Shown piece by piece: positions 27,701 to 33,972 of a stretch of DNA of 50,549 nt (positions are counted from its first letter, which is position 1; the number at the start of each line of letters is the position of its first letter). Below the pieces are notes generated by a model that worked only from the letters and a program-made list of their open reading frames with translations, was not told where the DNA came from and did not search any database. The DNA is from a bacterium (GTDB lineage Bacteria; Electryoneota; RPQS01): the NCBI GenBank assembly GCA_026394155.1, contig JAPKYT010000086.1, forward strand, positions 1 to 50,549. The letters are read 5' to 3'. Both the position numbers and the translations under genes were made by a program.

Positions 27701-30700
27701 TGACTGGCGCGGTGACCGTCCACGCCAGACTGTTGCCCGCTGCGGTGGTGGTCAGGGTTTCCCACGATGCGCCCGGATAGCTGCGATTAAGTTGAACGGT
27801 CACGTTGCCGGTGGCGTCGGTGCGCGTCCATGACATCGTCTGCGAGCTGCCCACCGCCCACTGCTCTGCTCCATTGGGAGCGGTGAGCGTGAGGTTTGGC
27901 GCGGGAATGGAGAAACTGCCGTCCGATGTGTCGCCCACGCCGGGTGAGGCGTTCAAGAACACGCGCACGCGAGCGGCGGTGGTGCCCGGCCCGCTCACTG
28001 TCCACGCGAGCGAGTTGGTGGTCACCGAGGAACTCAGCGTTTCCCACGCACCGCCCGGATAATTGCGGTTGACTTGTACGGTGGCCGCTCCCGCGGCGTT
28101 GTAGCGCGTCCACGAGATGCTCTGCGCCGATCCCAACGCCCAGCTCTCCGCGCCGTTGGGCGCCGCGATCATGATTCCGGTGCCAATCACGAAATCGGCA
28201 TTGGACTCGTCAGAAAAGCCGGACAGCGTGACCGAGCTTACGCGCATGCGCGCCGTGTTCGAGTAGGGTGTGACCACGTTCCACACGAAGGTGTCCGCCG
28301 TCACGCTCACCGCCAGCACCGCCCACGATCCGCCGGGGTAATCGCGGTTGACGTACACGTTCATCGCGCCGCTGAGATTGGTGCGCGACCAGCGAATGGT
28401 GCCGGCCGTTCCGGCATTCCACACTTCGCCGCCGTTGGGCAAGGTGACGGCCAGGGACGGCGTCAACACCGTGAAGTCGGCGTTGGAAACGTCTGTGGCC
28501 GACGGATAGCTGTTGGAAGTCACGCGTATGCGCGCCGTGGTGGTGCCGTTCTGGTCCACCGTCCAGAGCAACGTATCCACGCTGACGGACGCGGCCAGAG
28601 TCACCCACGTGCCTGAGGGATACGTGCGGTTGATTTCCACCTTGACGCTGCCGCTCAGGTACTGCTTCGTCCAGCGAATCACCGTTAGACTGCCGGGCGT
28701 CAGCGCTTCGCCGCCGTTGGGATACGTGACCGTCACCGAAGGCTCCGCAATCGTGAAGCTCGCGTTCGAGGTGTCGGCCACGCTCGGGTTCGACTGAAGG
28801 TAGGCCCGCACCCGCGCATTGCCGCTGGCCGGAGTGGTCGCCGTCCACGCATAGCTGGCGGCGGAAGTGGTGGCGAGGGTCTCCCAACTGCCCGAGGGGT
28901 AGTTGCGGTCAAGCTGCACGACCACATTGCCCGACGCACCCGACAGCGTCCACGAAATCGTCTGCGACGTCGCCACCGGCCACGTCTCGCCGCCATTCGG
29001 AGCGGTAACTGTGAGTTGCGGCTGCGTGATGGAGAAATCACCGTTGGAGACGTCCGTTGCCGAGGGCGTTTCCACCGATGTAATTCGCACGCGCGCCGTG
29101 CTGGTGGTAGGAGTGGTGACCGTCCACGACCAACTGCCGCCGTTGGCGGTCAAAGCGGTGAGAGATTCCCAGCCGCCCGCAGGATAGCTGCGATTCAGCT
29201 CGATGCTCACGCGGCCGCCCAGACCGCCGGTTCCCCACGTGATCGCCTGCGAGCTTCCCGTGATCCACGATTCCCCGCCGTTGGGGGTGAGCACCGTAAC
29301 GCTCGGAGTTCCTGTTGAAGTCTGCCACATGCCGCGGCCGTGAGTAGAGGCGCGCAGCATACCGGTGGTGGGATGCAGCGCGATGTCGTCCACCACCGCG
29401 TTCGGCAAGCCGTTCGAGTAGTCCGTCCACGACGAACCGCCGTTGGTGCTGGCGTACACGCCCAAGTCGGTGGCCAGATACATCTTGTTCGCATCGTTGC
29501 CGTCAATCACCACGGCATTGCACGGCATGTCCGGCACGCCCGTCGAAGCGTTCGACCAGCTCGTGCCTCCATCCGTGCTTCTCCACACGTGTCCCGTGCC
29601 GTAGCCGGACACGGTGACGAACACCGTGTTCGGATTCGAGGGATGCACCGCCACGCGCGTGATGTAGAGATACGGCAGGCCCGAGTAGCAGGAACTCCAG
29701 CTCGTGCCGCCGTTGGTCGTCTTCCGTACCTGACCGTTGTTTTCGTATCCGACGTAGATCACCTGCGGATTCGACGGTGCCACCGCGATGGTGCTGATGC
29801 ACTGACCGCTGAGCGCCGAAGAAATCGCCGTCCAGCTCGTACCGCCGTTGGTTGTCTTGTACACCATCGTCGTGCCGGTGTAGAGAACGCTCGGATTGGT
29901 GGGGTCCATGACGGTGGGTGTGACCCACGCGCCGCTGCCGGAGATGCCGCTTTGAATCGAGAAAAACGACGAACCGCCGTTGGTGGATTTGTAGTGCCCG
30001 CCGCGCTGCGTGCTGGCGTAGATGATGTTGGAATTCGTGTAGTCCACCAGCGTGTAGCCACCGTCGCCGCCCAGAATCCAGCTCCAAGTGCTGGAACCGC
30101 TGTACTTCACGGTGCCGTTGTCCTGCGTGCCGCCCATAGCCACGTTACCGTTCAGGTAATCGTTGCACATGCCGTAGAATTGCAGGGTGGACAAGCCGCT
30201 GTTGATCCCGGTCCAGGTGTCGCCGCCGTTGGTGGACTTGTACATTCCGCCGTCGGTGCCGGCAATGACCGTGTTCGGATCACCCGGCTTGAAGGCCAGC
30301 GCATGGTGATCGGCGTGCGCGTACAGCGAGTGCCCCGGCGAATAGTTCCAGTAGGTCTTCTGCGACCAGCTCGTCCCCCCGTTGGTGGATTTGTAGAGAT
30401 CCAGACCGGCCGAGAAAACCACGTCCGGGTTGGTGGGGTGAACCTCGCAGACGATGTCGTACCATCCTTGCCCGCCGTACATGTTGGGCGTGCTGGCCCG
30501 CAAGCTCCAGCTTGCACCTGCGTCCGTGGTGCGGTAAATGCCCAGGAGACTCGCGTCCCCGGAAATGGTCCGGGAAATCCCCGCATACACGGTCTGCGGG
30601 TTGCTTCGCGAGATGCTGAGCGCCATGCGTCCCATGCTTGTTCCGCCCGGCAGACCGCTGGAGCGCAGTGTCCACGTCAGGCCGCCGTCGCTGGACTTGT

Positions 30701-31610
30701 ACACGCCGTTGCTCGATCCGCCCCACGGATAACCGATGGCCGCGTACAAGACGTTCGCCGAATCGGGATGAAGAACAAGGTCCTTGGCGTCGCCGCTCAG
30801 GTAGCGCGTCCAGCTCGCGCCGCCGTCCGTGGTCCGGTAAACGCCGCCGCCGCCGCTCCAGATGTTGGTGGCGCACCACATCGTTTGCGGAGTGCTGGGG
30901 TGGATGACGATCTTGTTGATGGCGCGGGACTGCGACTGCGTCCACGACATGCCGGTGGTGTTCCAAGTCGCGCCGCCGTCGGTGGACTTGAGAATGCCGG
31001 CGCCGTAAACCGCGTCAATGTTGTAAGCGCCTTCACCGGTGCCGATGTAGACCACGTTGGGATTCGTGGGATCCAGCGCCACCGACCCCACCGCCAAACT
31101 GGGCAGATCATCGGTCAGCGAAACCCAGCTTGTCCCGCCGTTGGTGGTCTTCCACAAACCGCCCGAGGCGCTGCCGATGTAGATGATATTGAGGTCGGTG
31201 GGATGCCAGGCGATGCTGAGGATGCGGCCGGCGATGTTGTTCGGCCCGATGGCCGTCCAATTCTCGTCGAGAGTGCGATGGCCGCGCGCAGCTTGCTTCT
31301 CCTGCCACGCCTGCATGCGCGCTGCCACCGGGATGTCGCCGCTGGGAAAAGCGCGCTGGCCGTAGAACCATTCCATGCGGCCGAACGGCTTCCAACCTTT
31401 GCCTTTTCCGGGGCTGATCAGCGGGTCATAGACCGTGCGGTAAAGCGAGTCCATCTGCGCGTAGCTGTTGACGAACTGCGCCTCAACGTCGGCGGCTCGC
31501 AACGCGTTGCAGAGCGGAAGCACGCCGGTTGCGAGGAACAGGCCCGCAAGCAGCGTCCGGATTGGCGGAGTAAGTCTATGGAAGAGTGAAGGCTTGGCAG
31601 GTCTACACAT
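21747..31610 (-). CDS. Giant T9SS-exported protein: Asp-box propellers, 26 Ig-like repeats, sorting domain
   Basis: About 3287 residues from the ATG at 31610, which has AGAGGTG upstream and leads into a signal peptide ending near NALRA. Residues about 90-760 form beta-propellers with about 12 Asp-box/BNR motifs (LWKTTNGGTSW, ILKSTDGGATW and similar), as in sortilin- and exosialidase-like folds. From about 765 to 3185 there are 26 tandem KNH-type Ig-like domains of about 93 residues (PNGGE..., W.R, LNR.YP.G.WE.L, ARVR, DTS.A.F.I). Copies 1-13 are alike; copies 14-26 are progressively diverged and lose the PNGGE core. The last 90 residues are a T9SS type A sorting domain (YPNPFNSTTNIEFALPRDG, FDVLGREVERL, SGMYFVRL). 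Likely a surface adhesin or matrix fibre; ligand unknown. A sigma-54-type promoter precedes it. Confidence 0.93.
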   Translation of the reverse strand: MCRPAKPSLFHRLTPPIRTLLAGLFLATGVLPLCNALRAADVEAQFVNSYAQMDSLYRTVYDPLISPGKGKGWKPFGRMEWFYGQRAFPSGDIPVAARMQAWQEKQAARGHRTLDENWTAIGPNNIAGRILSIAWHPTDLNIIYIGSASGGLWKTTNGGTSWVSLTDDLPSLAVGSVALDPTNPNVVYIGTGEGAYNIDAVYGAGILKSTDGGATWNTTGMSWTQSQSRAINKIVIHPSTPQTMWCATNIWSGGGGVYRTTDGGASWTRYLSGDAKDLVLHPDSANVLYAAIGYPWGGSSNGVYKSSDGGLTWTLRSSGLPGGTSMGRMALSISRSNPQTVYAGISRTISGDASLLGIYRTTDAGASWSLRASTPNMYGGQGWYDIVCEVHPTNPDVVFSAGLDLYKSTNGGTSWSQKTYWNYSPGHSLYAHADHHALAFKPGDPNTVIAGTDGGMYKSTNGGDTWTGINSGLSTLQFYGMCNDYLNGNVAMGGTQDNGTVKYSGSSTWSWILGGDGGYTLVDYTNSNIIYASTQRGGHYKSTNGGSSFFSIQSGISGSGAWVTPTVMDPTNPSVLYTGTTMVYKTTNGGTSWTAISSALSGQCISTIAVAPSNPQVIYVGYENNGQVRKTTNGGTSWSSCYSGLPYLYITRVAVHPSNPNTVFVTVSGYGTGHVWRSTDGGTSWSNASTGVPDMPCNAVVIDGNDANKMYLATDLGVYASTNGGSSWTDYSNGLPNAVVDDIALHPTTGMLRASTHGRGMWQTSTGTPSVTVLTPNGGESWITGSSQAITWGTGGLGGRVSIELNRSYPAGGWESLTALTANGGSWSWTVTTPTTSTARVRITSVETPSATDVSNGDFSITQPQLTVTAPNGGETWPVATSQTISWTLSGASGNVVVQLDRNYPSGSWETLATTSAASYAWTATTPASGNARVRAYLQSNPSVADTSNASFTIAEPSVTVTYPNGGEALTPGSLTVIRWTKQYLSGSVKVEINRTYPSGTWVTLAASVSVDTLLWTVDQNGTTTARIRVTSNSYPSATDVSNADFTVLTPSLAVTLPNGGEVWNAGTAGTIRWSRTNLSGAMNVYVNRDYPGGSWAVLAVSVTADTFVWNVVTPYSNTARMRVSSVTLSGFSDESNADFVIGTGIMIAAPNGAESWALGSAQSISWTRYNAAGAATVQVNRNYPGGAWETLSSSVTTNSLAWTVSGPGTTAARVRVFLNASPGVGDTSDGSFSIPAPNLTLTAPNGAEQWAVGSSQTMSWTRTDATGNVTVQLNRSYPGASWETLTTTAAGNSLAWTVTAPVTSTARVRIYLTASPTVADTSAANFTIIALGITITSPNGGEQWSIGSAVNIAWVRVNADGAVTVALNRSYPGGAWQTLSASETGNSMIWTVSGTTSSTARVRITLNSNASVTDESNANFTIVQPALTLSAPNGGETYTLGGPLTVRWSRTAAPGAVTVMLNRTYPNNNWETLTGGVTADSFAWTASGSASSACRVKIRLNSDTTISDLSAANFSLVLRTLTLTTHNGGETLYTGSTSTVSFTRSNATGNVTIQLNRNFPPGGWETLSTTVATSSYNWSVSGAPSSSARLRVFLTSQTDVGDTSNANFAIAAPALTLTSPNGGEQWIVGTPHSISWTRAGVSENVRLELKRNYPSGSWETIASSVAGSAYTWTISGATGTTARVRVVSTITSSLADTSNASFSIISSPLTLSSPNGGEIANIGFPLTVRWLRVNAPGETPVELNRSWPSGPWELLGSTTADSLVWNVTGPVSTGARIKISLAATPSIGDTSAANFTIQQPALALTSPVGGERWATGNNYSIIWTRTGVSGGVRIELNADYPGGSWVALATGQTGNSYSWTISQQPTETARIRVLYEAQPQLADTSGDFAIVEPGITLIRPNGGDTLVVGQPYTLRWQRSAVSGAVKLELNRSYPSGTWETLNSGTTADTLVWAVAGTDAVHARVRVSLVATPSIFDVSDDDFMIAHQGIVLLSPVAGDSVTLGMPVDIRWANIGVPPAVNVYLKRNWPSGSWEMLVSNVTTGSFTWTAAGNASETARFRVLSASLPSIGDTTDGAVRIGAPQFTFTTPASADTFYAGESTWVRWTRHFAVGAVRVELSRDGTDGPWAELGIAEGDSIFWAVSGPATTTARLRVSLVSASWAASIMPFNCVVHVPSLSMSAPLSGATQAIGRDMVISWTRSQCPWPVDVLLQRSEDAPEELVRGGVAADSVHWIASGPEVSAARVIVRTTSGVPLEAQSATFALAWPQITLIAPQGGEMLLANRTDTIRWQRSLVNDPVRVELNRGYPSGSWTVLFPAVSDTFVLWNVTGPNTTHARVRILSTVDGSLGDTCASDFEIWVPELVLGDLGRSRVLIGFPLDVTWSRTAVSGPVSLYMSRDSGSTWPETIAAGLDGDSYEWIPAGPAGQARLKIQSVDDPQVSDVSEVFALAQPLLAMSTPAGGETFALGSGLVIRWTRTDHPATVNVQLNRLYPGGAWQTIAADLDGDTLAWLVSGPESEAVRVRVVSQVDSTWRSESGTFALRAAALHVALPLAQQEIIVGDPFDVGWQRIAHTRPVRVLLHTSNGTTEILGSNISGNSLTGVTATLEADSAWILVEDEALLVPRDSVLVSGPIVPRVAIAAPETGMRWIAGRSYVLRVNRHHAEGELSVTMNLNHPGGAWLTLGSMTEDTLVVTAPGTETGALALAVSLLSRPSVADTVVGLQVVRPAVTFEAPSQAAVRIGDVLNVTWSKHALDADVRLELDRHYPSGVWELLYEGDDSEYPWTVTGDTTSHARLRLLCSLYPEAGDTLDHDLVFYRPELRFETAFDAEYNVGDTVEARWIADWVDGPFRLLLVREAGLPETIAEHWTETGFEWTATPPRSDAVMLIVQDENSGLADTSRAFAVRDPQIRFTQPSESGTDTVGSVLELAWEWTDAGGAVRLDMVRNSLSGEWQILADSVSESRFSYIVTAPGTDSLWFRVSSLSDSTLHALSVPRRVVEPALALQVEGGTWYVGEQRWIYWTRSHCDGPVTVELTGGDRAEPWQELAAAVTVDSFLWTVSGPEADLVALRVSASTRPWVFDTTDAPLRIALPRLEVVAPNGGESLEVGEPIRLRWTSEGFAGGVGIGLWRGDPVNRFDTLFTDTPNDSSEIWEVSGLAAHDCYLIVVSLANPALFDTSDAHFGITDGSSASEDVPGLPREYSLGAPYPNPFNSTTNIEFALPRDGQVSLVIFDVLGREVERLVDEPRRAGLHRASWRADRAASGMYFVRLGSGDYQAVRKLHLIK
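22045..29315 (-). repeat. 26 tandem copies of a 280-bp coding repeat
   Basis: Each unit of about 280 bp encodes one Ig-like domain. The unit is recognisable at DNA level through TCGCCGCCGTTGGG and CCCGCCCGGATA-type blocks in copies 1-13 (about 25.6-29.3 kb) and is much less conserved in copies 14-26 (about 22.0-25.6 kb). Confidence 0.85.
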
Positions 31611-31654
31611 CGTATTACAACACCTCTTGTCATCGTCTCGCACAAGAGGTATTG

Positions 31655-31669
31655 GCAATGCCCTTGCCA
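31655..31669 (-). promoter_or_regulatory. Sigma-54-type promoter of the giant protein gene
   Basis: Minus-strand TGGCAAG-GGCA-TTGC has GG-N10-GC spacing and differs from the RpoN consensus at one core base (A for C). Its -12 GC lies 45 nt before the ATG at 31610. Confidence 0.65.
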
Positions 31670-31769
31670 AGCCGCGCCCGGTAGAGTCCCGCCTCTTTTC
31701 AGTCCGGGCTTGAACCGAAGGCCGGCTTCAACTCGCTATGTGTCCTGTGACAGCACAGCCACCAAACAA

Positions 31770-31797
31770 AAGCGGCTCCCATTGCCGGGAGCCGCTT
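31770..31797 (-). terminator. Orphan intrinsic terminator
   Basis: An 11-bp perfect stem AAGCGGCTCCC with loop, followed on the minus strand by TTTTGTTT. It directly follows the orphan gene end at 31815-31847 rather than any intact gene. Confidence 0.75.
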
Positions 31798-31814
31798 CAT
31801 CGAAAAAAAAGCGA

Positions 31815-31847
31815 TTACTTGAGCAGAACCATAACCTCAACCATTCT
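31815..31847 (-). pseudogene. Remnant 3' end of a sorting-domain gene
   Basis: The minus strand reads RMVEVMVLLK and then a stop, followed by a U-rich stretch and an intrinsic terminator. The end VLLK-stop matches the ends of the neighbouring sorting-domain genes (GRMVLLK, RKMVLIK, GRMVLMK). Upstream the frame runs straight into repeat D (31850-31882) and repeat C, so the rest of the gene is gone. What remains is about ten codons, which is why confidence is limited. Confidence 0.5.
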
Positions 31848-31849
31848 TC

Positions 31850-32042
31850 GCCGAGGCACGCGTCTTCGTGTGCCCGGAATCTGAATCCGCCTCCGCAAGC
31901 AGGCACAACTGTCTTAATATATGTCGAGTAATTCGAGAGCCTTCGGGCATCGTGCGTTTACCTCACTACTTGCGGCGGGCTCTGCCCGCCTCGGAAGAGT
32001 TTACCTCGCTACTTGCGGCGGGCTCTGCCCGCCTCGGAAGAG
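31850..32042. repeat. Repeats D and C (inverted copy 3) with an internal 43-bp tandem duplication
   Basis: 31850-31882 is repeat D (GCCGAGGCACGCGTC...GTGCCCGGAATCT). 31907-31956 is the inverted core of repeat C. The flanking 43-bp block beginning TTTACCTC and ending CGGAAGAG is present twice in tandem (31957-31999 and 32000-32042), differing at one base (CTCACT versus CTCGCT). Confidence 0.8.
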
Positions 32043-32394
32043 GGCGGCCGGGAGGCCGCCGGAAGTAAGAAATATGACAGCGGTCTGAGAGATGTTTCGT
32101 CTGTGAGACAGTTCACACAACAGTGAGACAGTTGTGCCGTTCAGGGGCGGACAAAAGGCTTATCCTGAAATAGTCTGGAGAGTCTGGATGTGTCATCCTG
32201 AAGACCGCTCTTCGTGTCTTGCGGCCTGAAGGATCACTCAGAGTATCCGGACTTGACTTTCAGTGATCCTTCACCCCCTTCGAAGACTTGGGGGTTCAGG
32301 ATGACAGCCCCAAGTCCATCGCCCTTATTTCGGGATAGCCTCAAACAGCCCCAAGTCCATCGCCCTTATTTCGGGATAGCCTCAAAAGCGGGTT
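32043..32394. repeat. Gap with a nested palindrome and a 41-bp tandem duplication
   Basis: No gene is seen. An outer inverted repeat GTCATCCTGAA (32192-32202) pairs with 32295-32305. Inside it TGAAGGATCACT (32227-32238) pairs with 32262-32273. A perfect 41-bp tandem duplication follows at 32305-32345 and 32346-32386, ending just before the stop of the next minus-strand gene. Confidence 0.75.
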
Positions 32395-33702
32395 CTATTT
32401 CAGCAGCACCATCCGCCCCGCGCAAGACATCCCGCCGACGTTCACCCGATAGAGATAAACTCCCGACGGTGCATCGCTGCCGTCCCACGCGACCCGGTAT
32501 GTGCCGGCGTGGTGATAGCCATTTACCAGCGTGCTCATCTCGCGGCCCGTGATGTCGAAGACCTTCAGATCAACGGTTCCCGCAACCGGAATCGAATACT
32601 CAATCGTGGTGGCGGGGTTGAAAGGATTCGGATAGTTCGCCGCGGTCAAATGCGAAACCGGCACCGTCGGAAGCTCGTCCTCGACGGCCGAGCCTAACGG
32701 CACGAGATTGGTCGTGTCGCCGGGTTCGCGCACGAACTCCCCGCCCACTTCATAGACGATGACCCACGGTTCCACGCCCGGAGTGCCGGGAACCAGACCG
32801 CCCACGATGTCCACCGGTTCAAAGCCGCCGGGAATTCCCTCCCAATCCGTTCCCAGATTCAGATAAATATGGCGGTCGGACATCTCAGGCCGGAACAGAA
32901 ACACGCCCGGCGGGTTGACCGGGGGCGGCAAGCAGGTCGGGAAGTCCACCTCGCCGCGAACCTCGAATAGCAACGGGCTTGCCTGAGCTGCGGCATTCGA
33001 GGAAGCCGAATGGCCGGCGCATTCCATGTATGAGTAGGGAGCGTTGCCGCCGTGACCGCCATGACCGCCCGTCCGCGGATCACGCCACAGCAGGCCGTTG
33101 ATCTGAAATACAATCACCATCGGCGGATCGCCGTAGGTCAGAAACCCGCCCACAATCGTGATTTCGCCGCCGTCCTGCGGGCGCTCAGCGCCGCTCGGCG
33201 GTTCATACCACGGAGGCCCGAAAGCCAGCCTGTAATCGGGCACATTATCGTTGTCCACGTCGAGGAAGTAGGATGTCCGTTGGTGAGGGGGTTGGCTCTG
33301 AACAACGATGGCCGTCCCGACCAACTCCACACTTGTCATTGAATCGGGGGTGAAAACCGAATCGCAGCGGTGAGGGGTCAGCGACACGTTGGTGGTCTGC
33401 CGGGCCAGCACCTCAATCAGGCTTGACGCGTGCCCGCCCATCGGCTGAGCCGCCGCCACGGTGTACACCCCCGGCGGTACCCAGGGAAAGCCGAACTGTC
33501 CGGCAGGGCCGGTCGTGGCACGGAAGTGCGGGTGTTGCGGATGCCCGATTCCGTCGCCTACGCCCGAAAGCCACACCTCCGCCCCTCCTGCAGGCAGACT
33601 GGTCGGCAACTGAACCGTACCCTGAACTTGCCCGGTCGGCTGCCCCAGGACAGATAAAGGCAGCATCAACGCGATGAAGATGACCAAGGCTATTGGTTTC
33701 AT
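32395..33702 (-). CDS. T9SS-exported protein with carboxypeptidase-regulatory-like and His/Gly-rich domains
   Basis: 435 residues from the ATG at 33702, fixed by AGGAGG 6 nt upstream and a signal peptide (IALVIFIALMLPLSVLGQ). A CarboxypepD_reg-like beta domain (about 20-105) is followed by two units starting VELVGTAIV... or its counterpart. These contain DVDNDNVPDYRLAFGPPWYE, EITIVGGFLTY and VFQINGLLWRDPR. A GGHGGHGG stretch lies between the units. The last 85 residues are a T9SS type A sorting domain (NYPNPFNPATTIEYSIPVAG, FDITGREMSTLVNGY, SGVYLYRVN, GRMVLLK). It is a paralog of 36369-37694. A sigma-54-type promoter lies upstream. Function unknown; the His-rich loops may bind metal. Confidence 0.85.
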   Translation of the reverse strand: MKPIALVIFIALMLPLSVLGQPTGQVQGTVQLPTSLPAGGAEVWLSGVGDGIGHPQHPHFRATTGPAGQFGFPWVPPGVYTVAAAQPMGGHASSLIEVLARQTTNVSLTPHRCDSVFTPDSMTSVELVGTAIVVQSQPPHQRTSYFLDVDNDNVPDYRLAFGPPWYEPPSGAERPQDGGEITIVGGFLTYGDPPMVIVFQINGLLWRDPRTGGHGGHGGNAPYSYMECAGHSASSNAAAQASPLLFEVRGEVDFPTCLPPPVNPPGVFLFRPEMSDRHIYLNLGTDWEGIPGGFEPVDIVGGLVPGTPGVEPWVIVYEVGGEFVREPGDTTNLVPLGSAVEDELPTVPVSHLTAANYPNPFNPATTIEYSIPVAGTVDLKVFDITGREMSTLVNGYHHAGTYRVAWDGSDAPSGVYLYRVNVGGMSCAGRMVLLK

Positions 33703-33749
33703 CACAGACCTCCTGACGGCAGTATCCCGCCGTACATCCAACATACAAG

Positions 33750-33764
33750 GCAATCCGCTTGCCA
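33750..33764 (-). promoter_or_regulatory. Sigma-54-type promoter of the 32395-33702 gene
   Basis: Minus-strand TGGCAAG-CGGA-TTGC, GG-N10-GC spacing, with the -12 GC 48 nt before the ATG at 33702. Confidence 0.65.
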
Positions 33765-33881
33765 ATGTGTTGCGCTTAAAATACAATCATTCACGGCCCG
33801 CTTTCAAACGCGACCGAGCTTGACGTTCACAACTACGCGCATCTTCTGCGCATTCGCGCGGGCCGCGTGGAGAACACAAAA

Positions 33882-33902
33882 AGAGCAACGCCTCGTTGCT
33901 CT
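33882..33902 (-). terminator. Intrinsic terminator of the LVIVD-repeat gene
   Basis: A 9-bp stem AGAGCAACG with a 3-nt loop; on the minus strand TTTTTGTG follows. A family A-like G-tract (33918-33949) sits between it and the gene stop. Confidence 0.85.
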
Positions 33903-33972
33903 TCTCTTTTTCTGCTTTCCCTCCGCTTCAGCGGGGGGATAAAGGGGGATAGTTTCAGCTTTTCAGCTTCTT

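Noticed and set aside
22045-29315. Regularly spaced repeats that might be a CRISPR array
   Set aside because: The period is about 280 bp, the whole unit is coding, and there are no short identical repeats with unique spacers.
29340-31589. A 749-codon open frame on the plus strand
   Set aside because: Antisense to the propeller region of the giant gene. Its translation is repetitive and Arg/His/Val-rich with no family motif.
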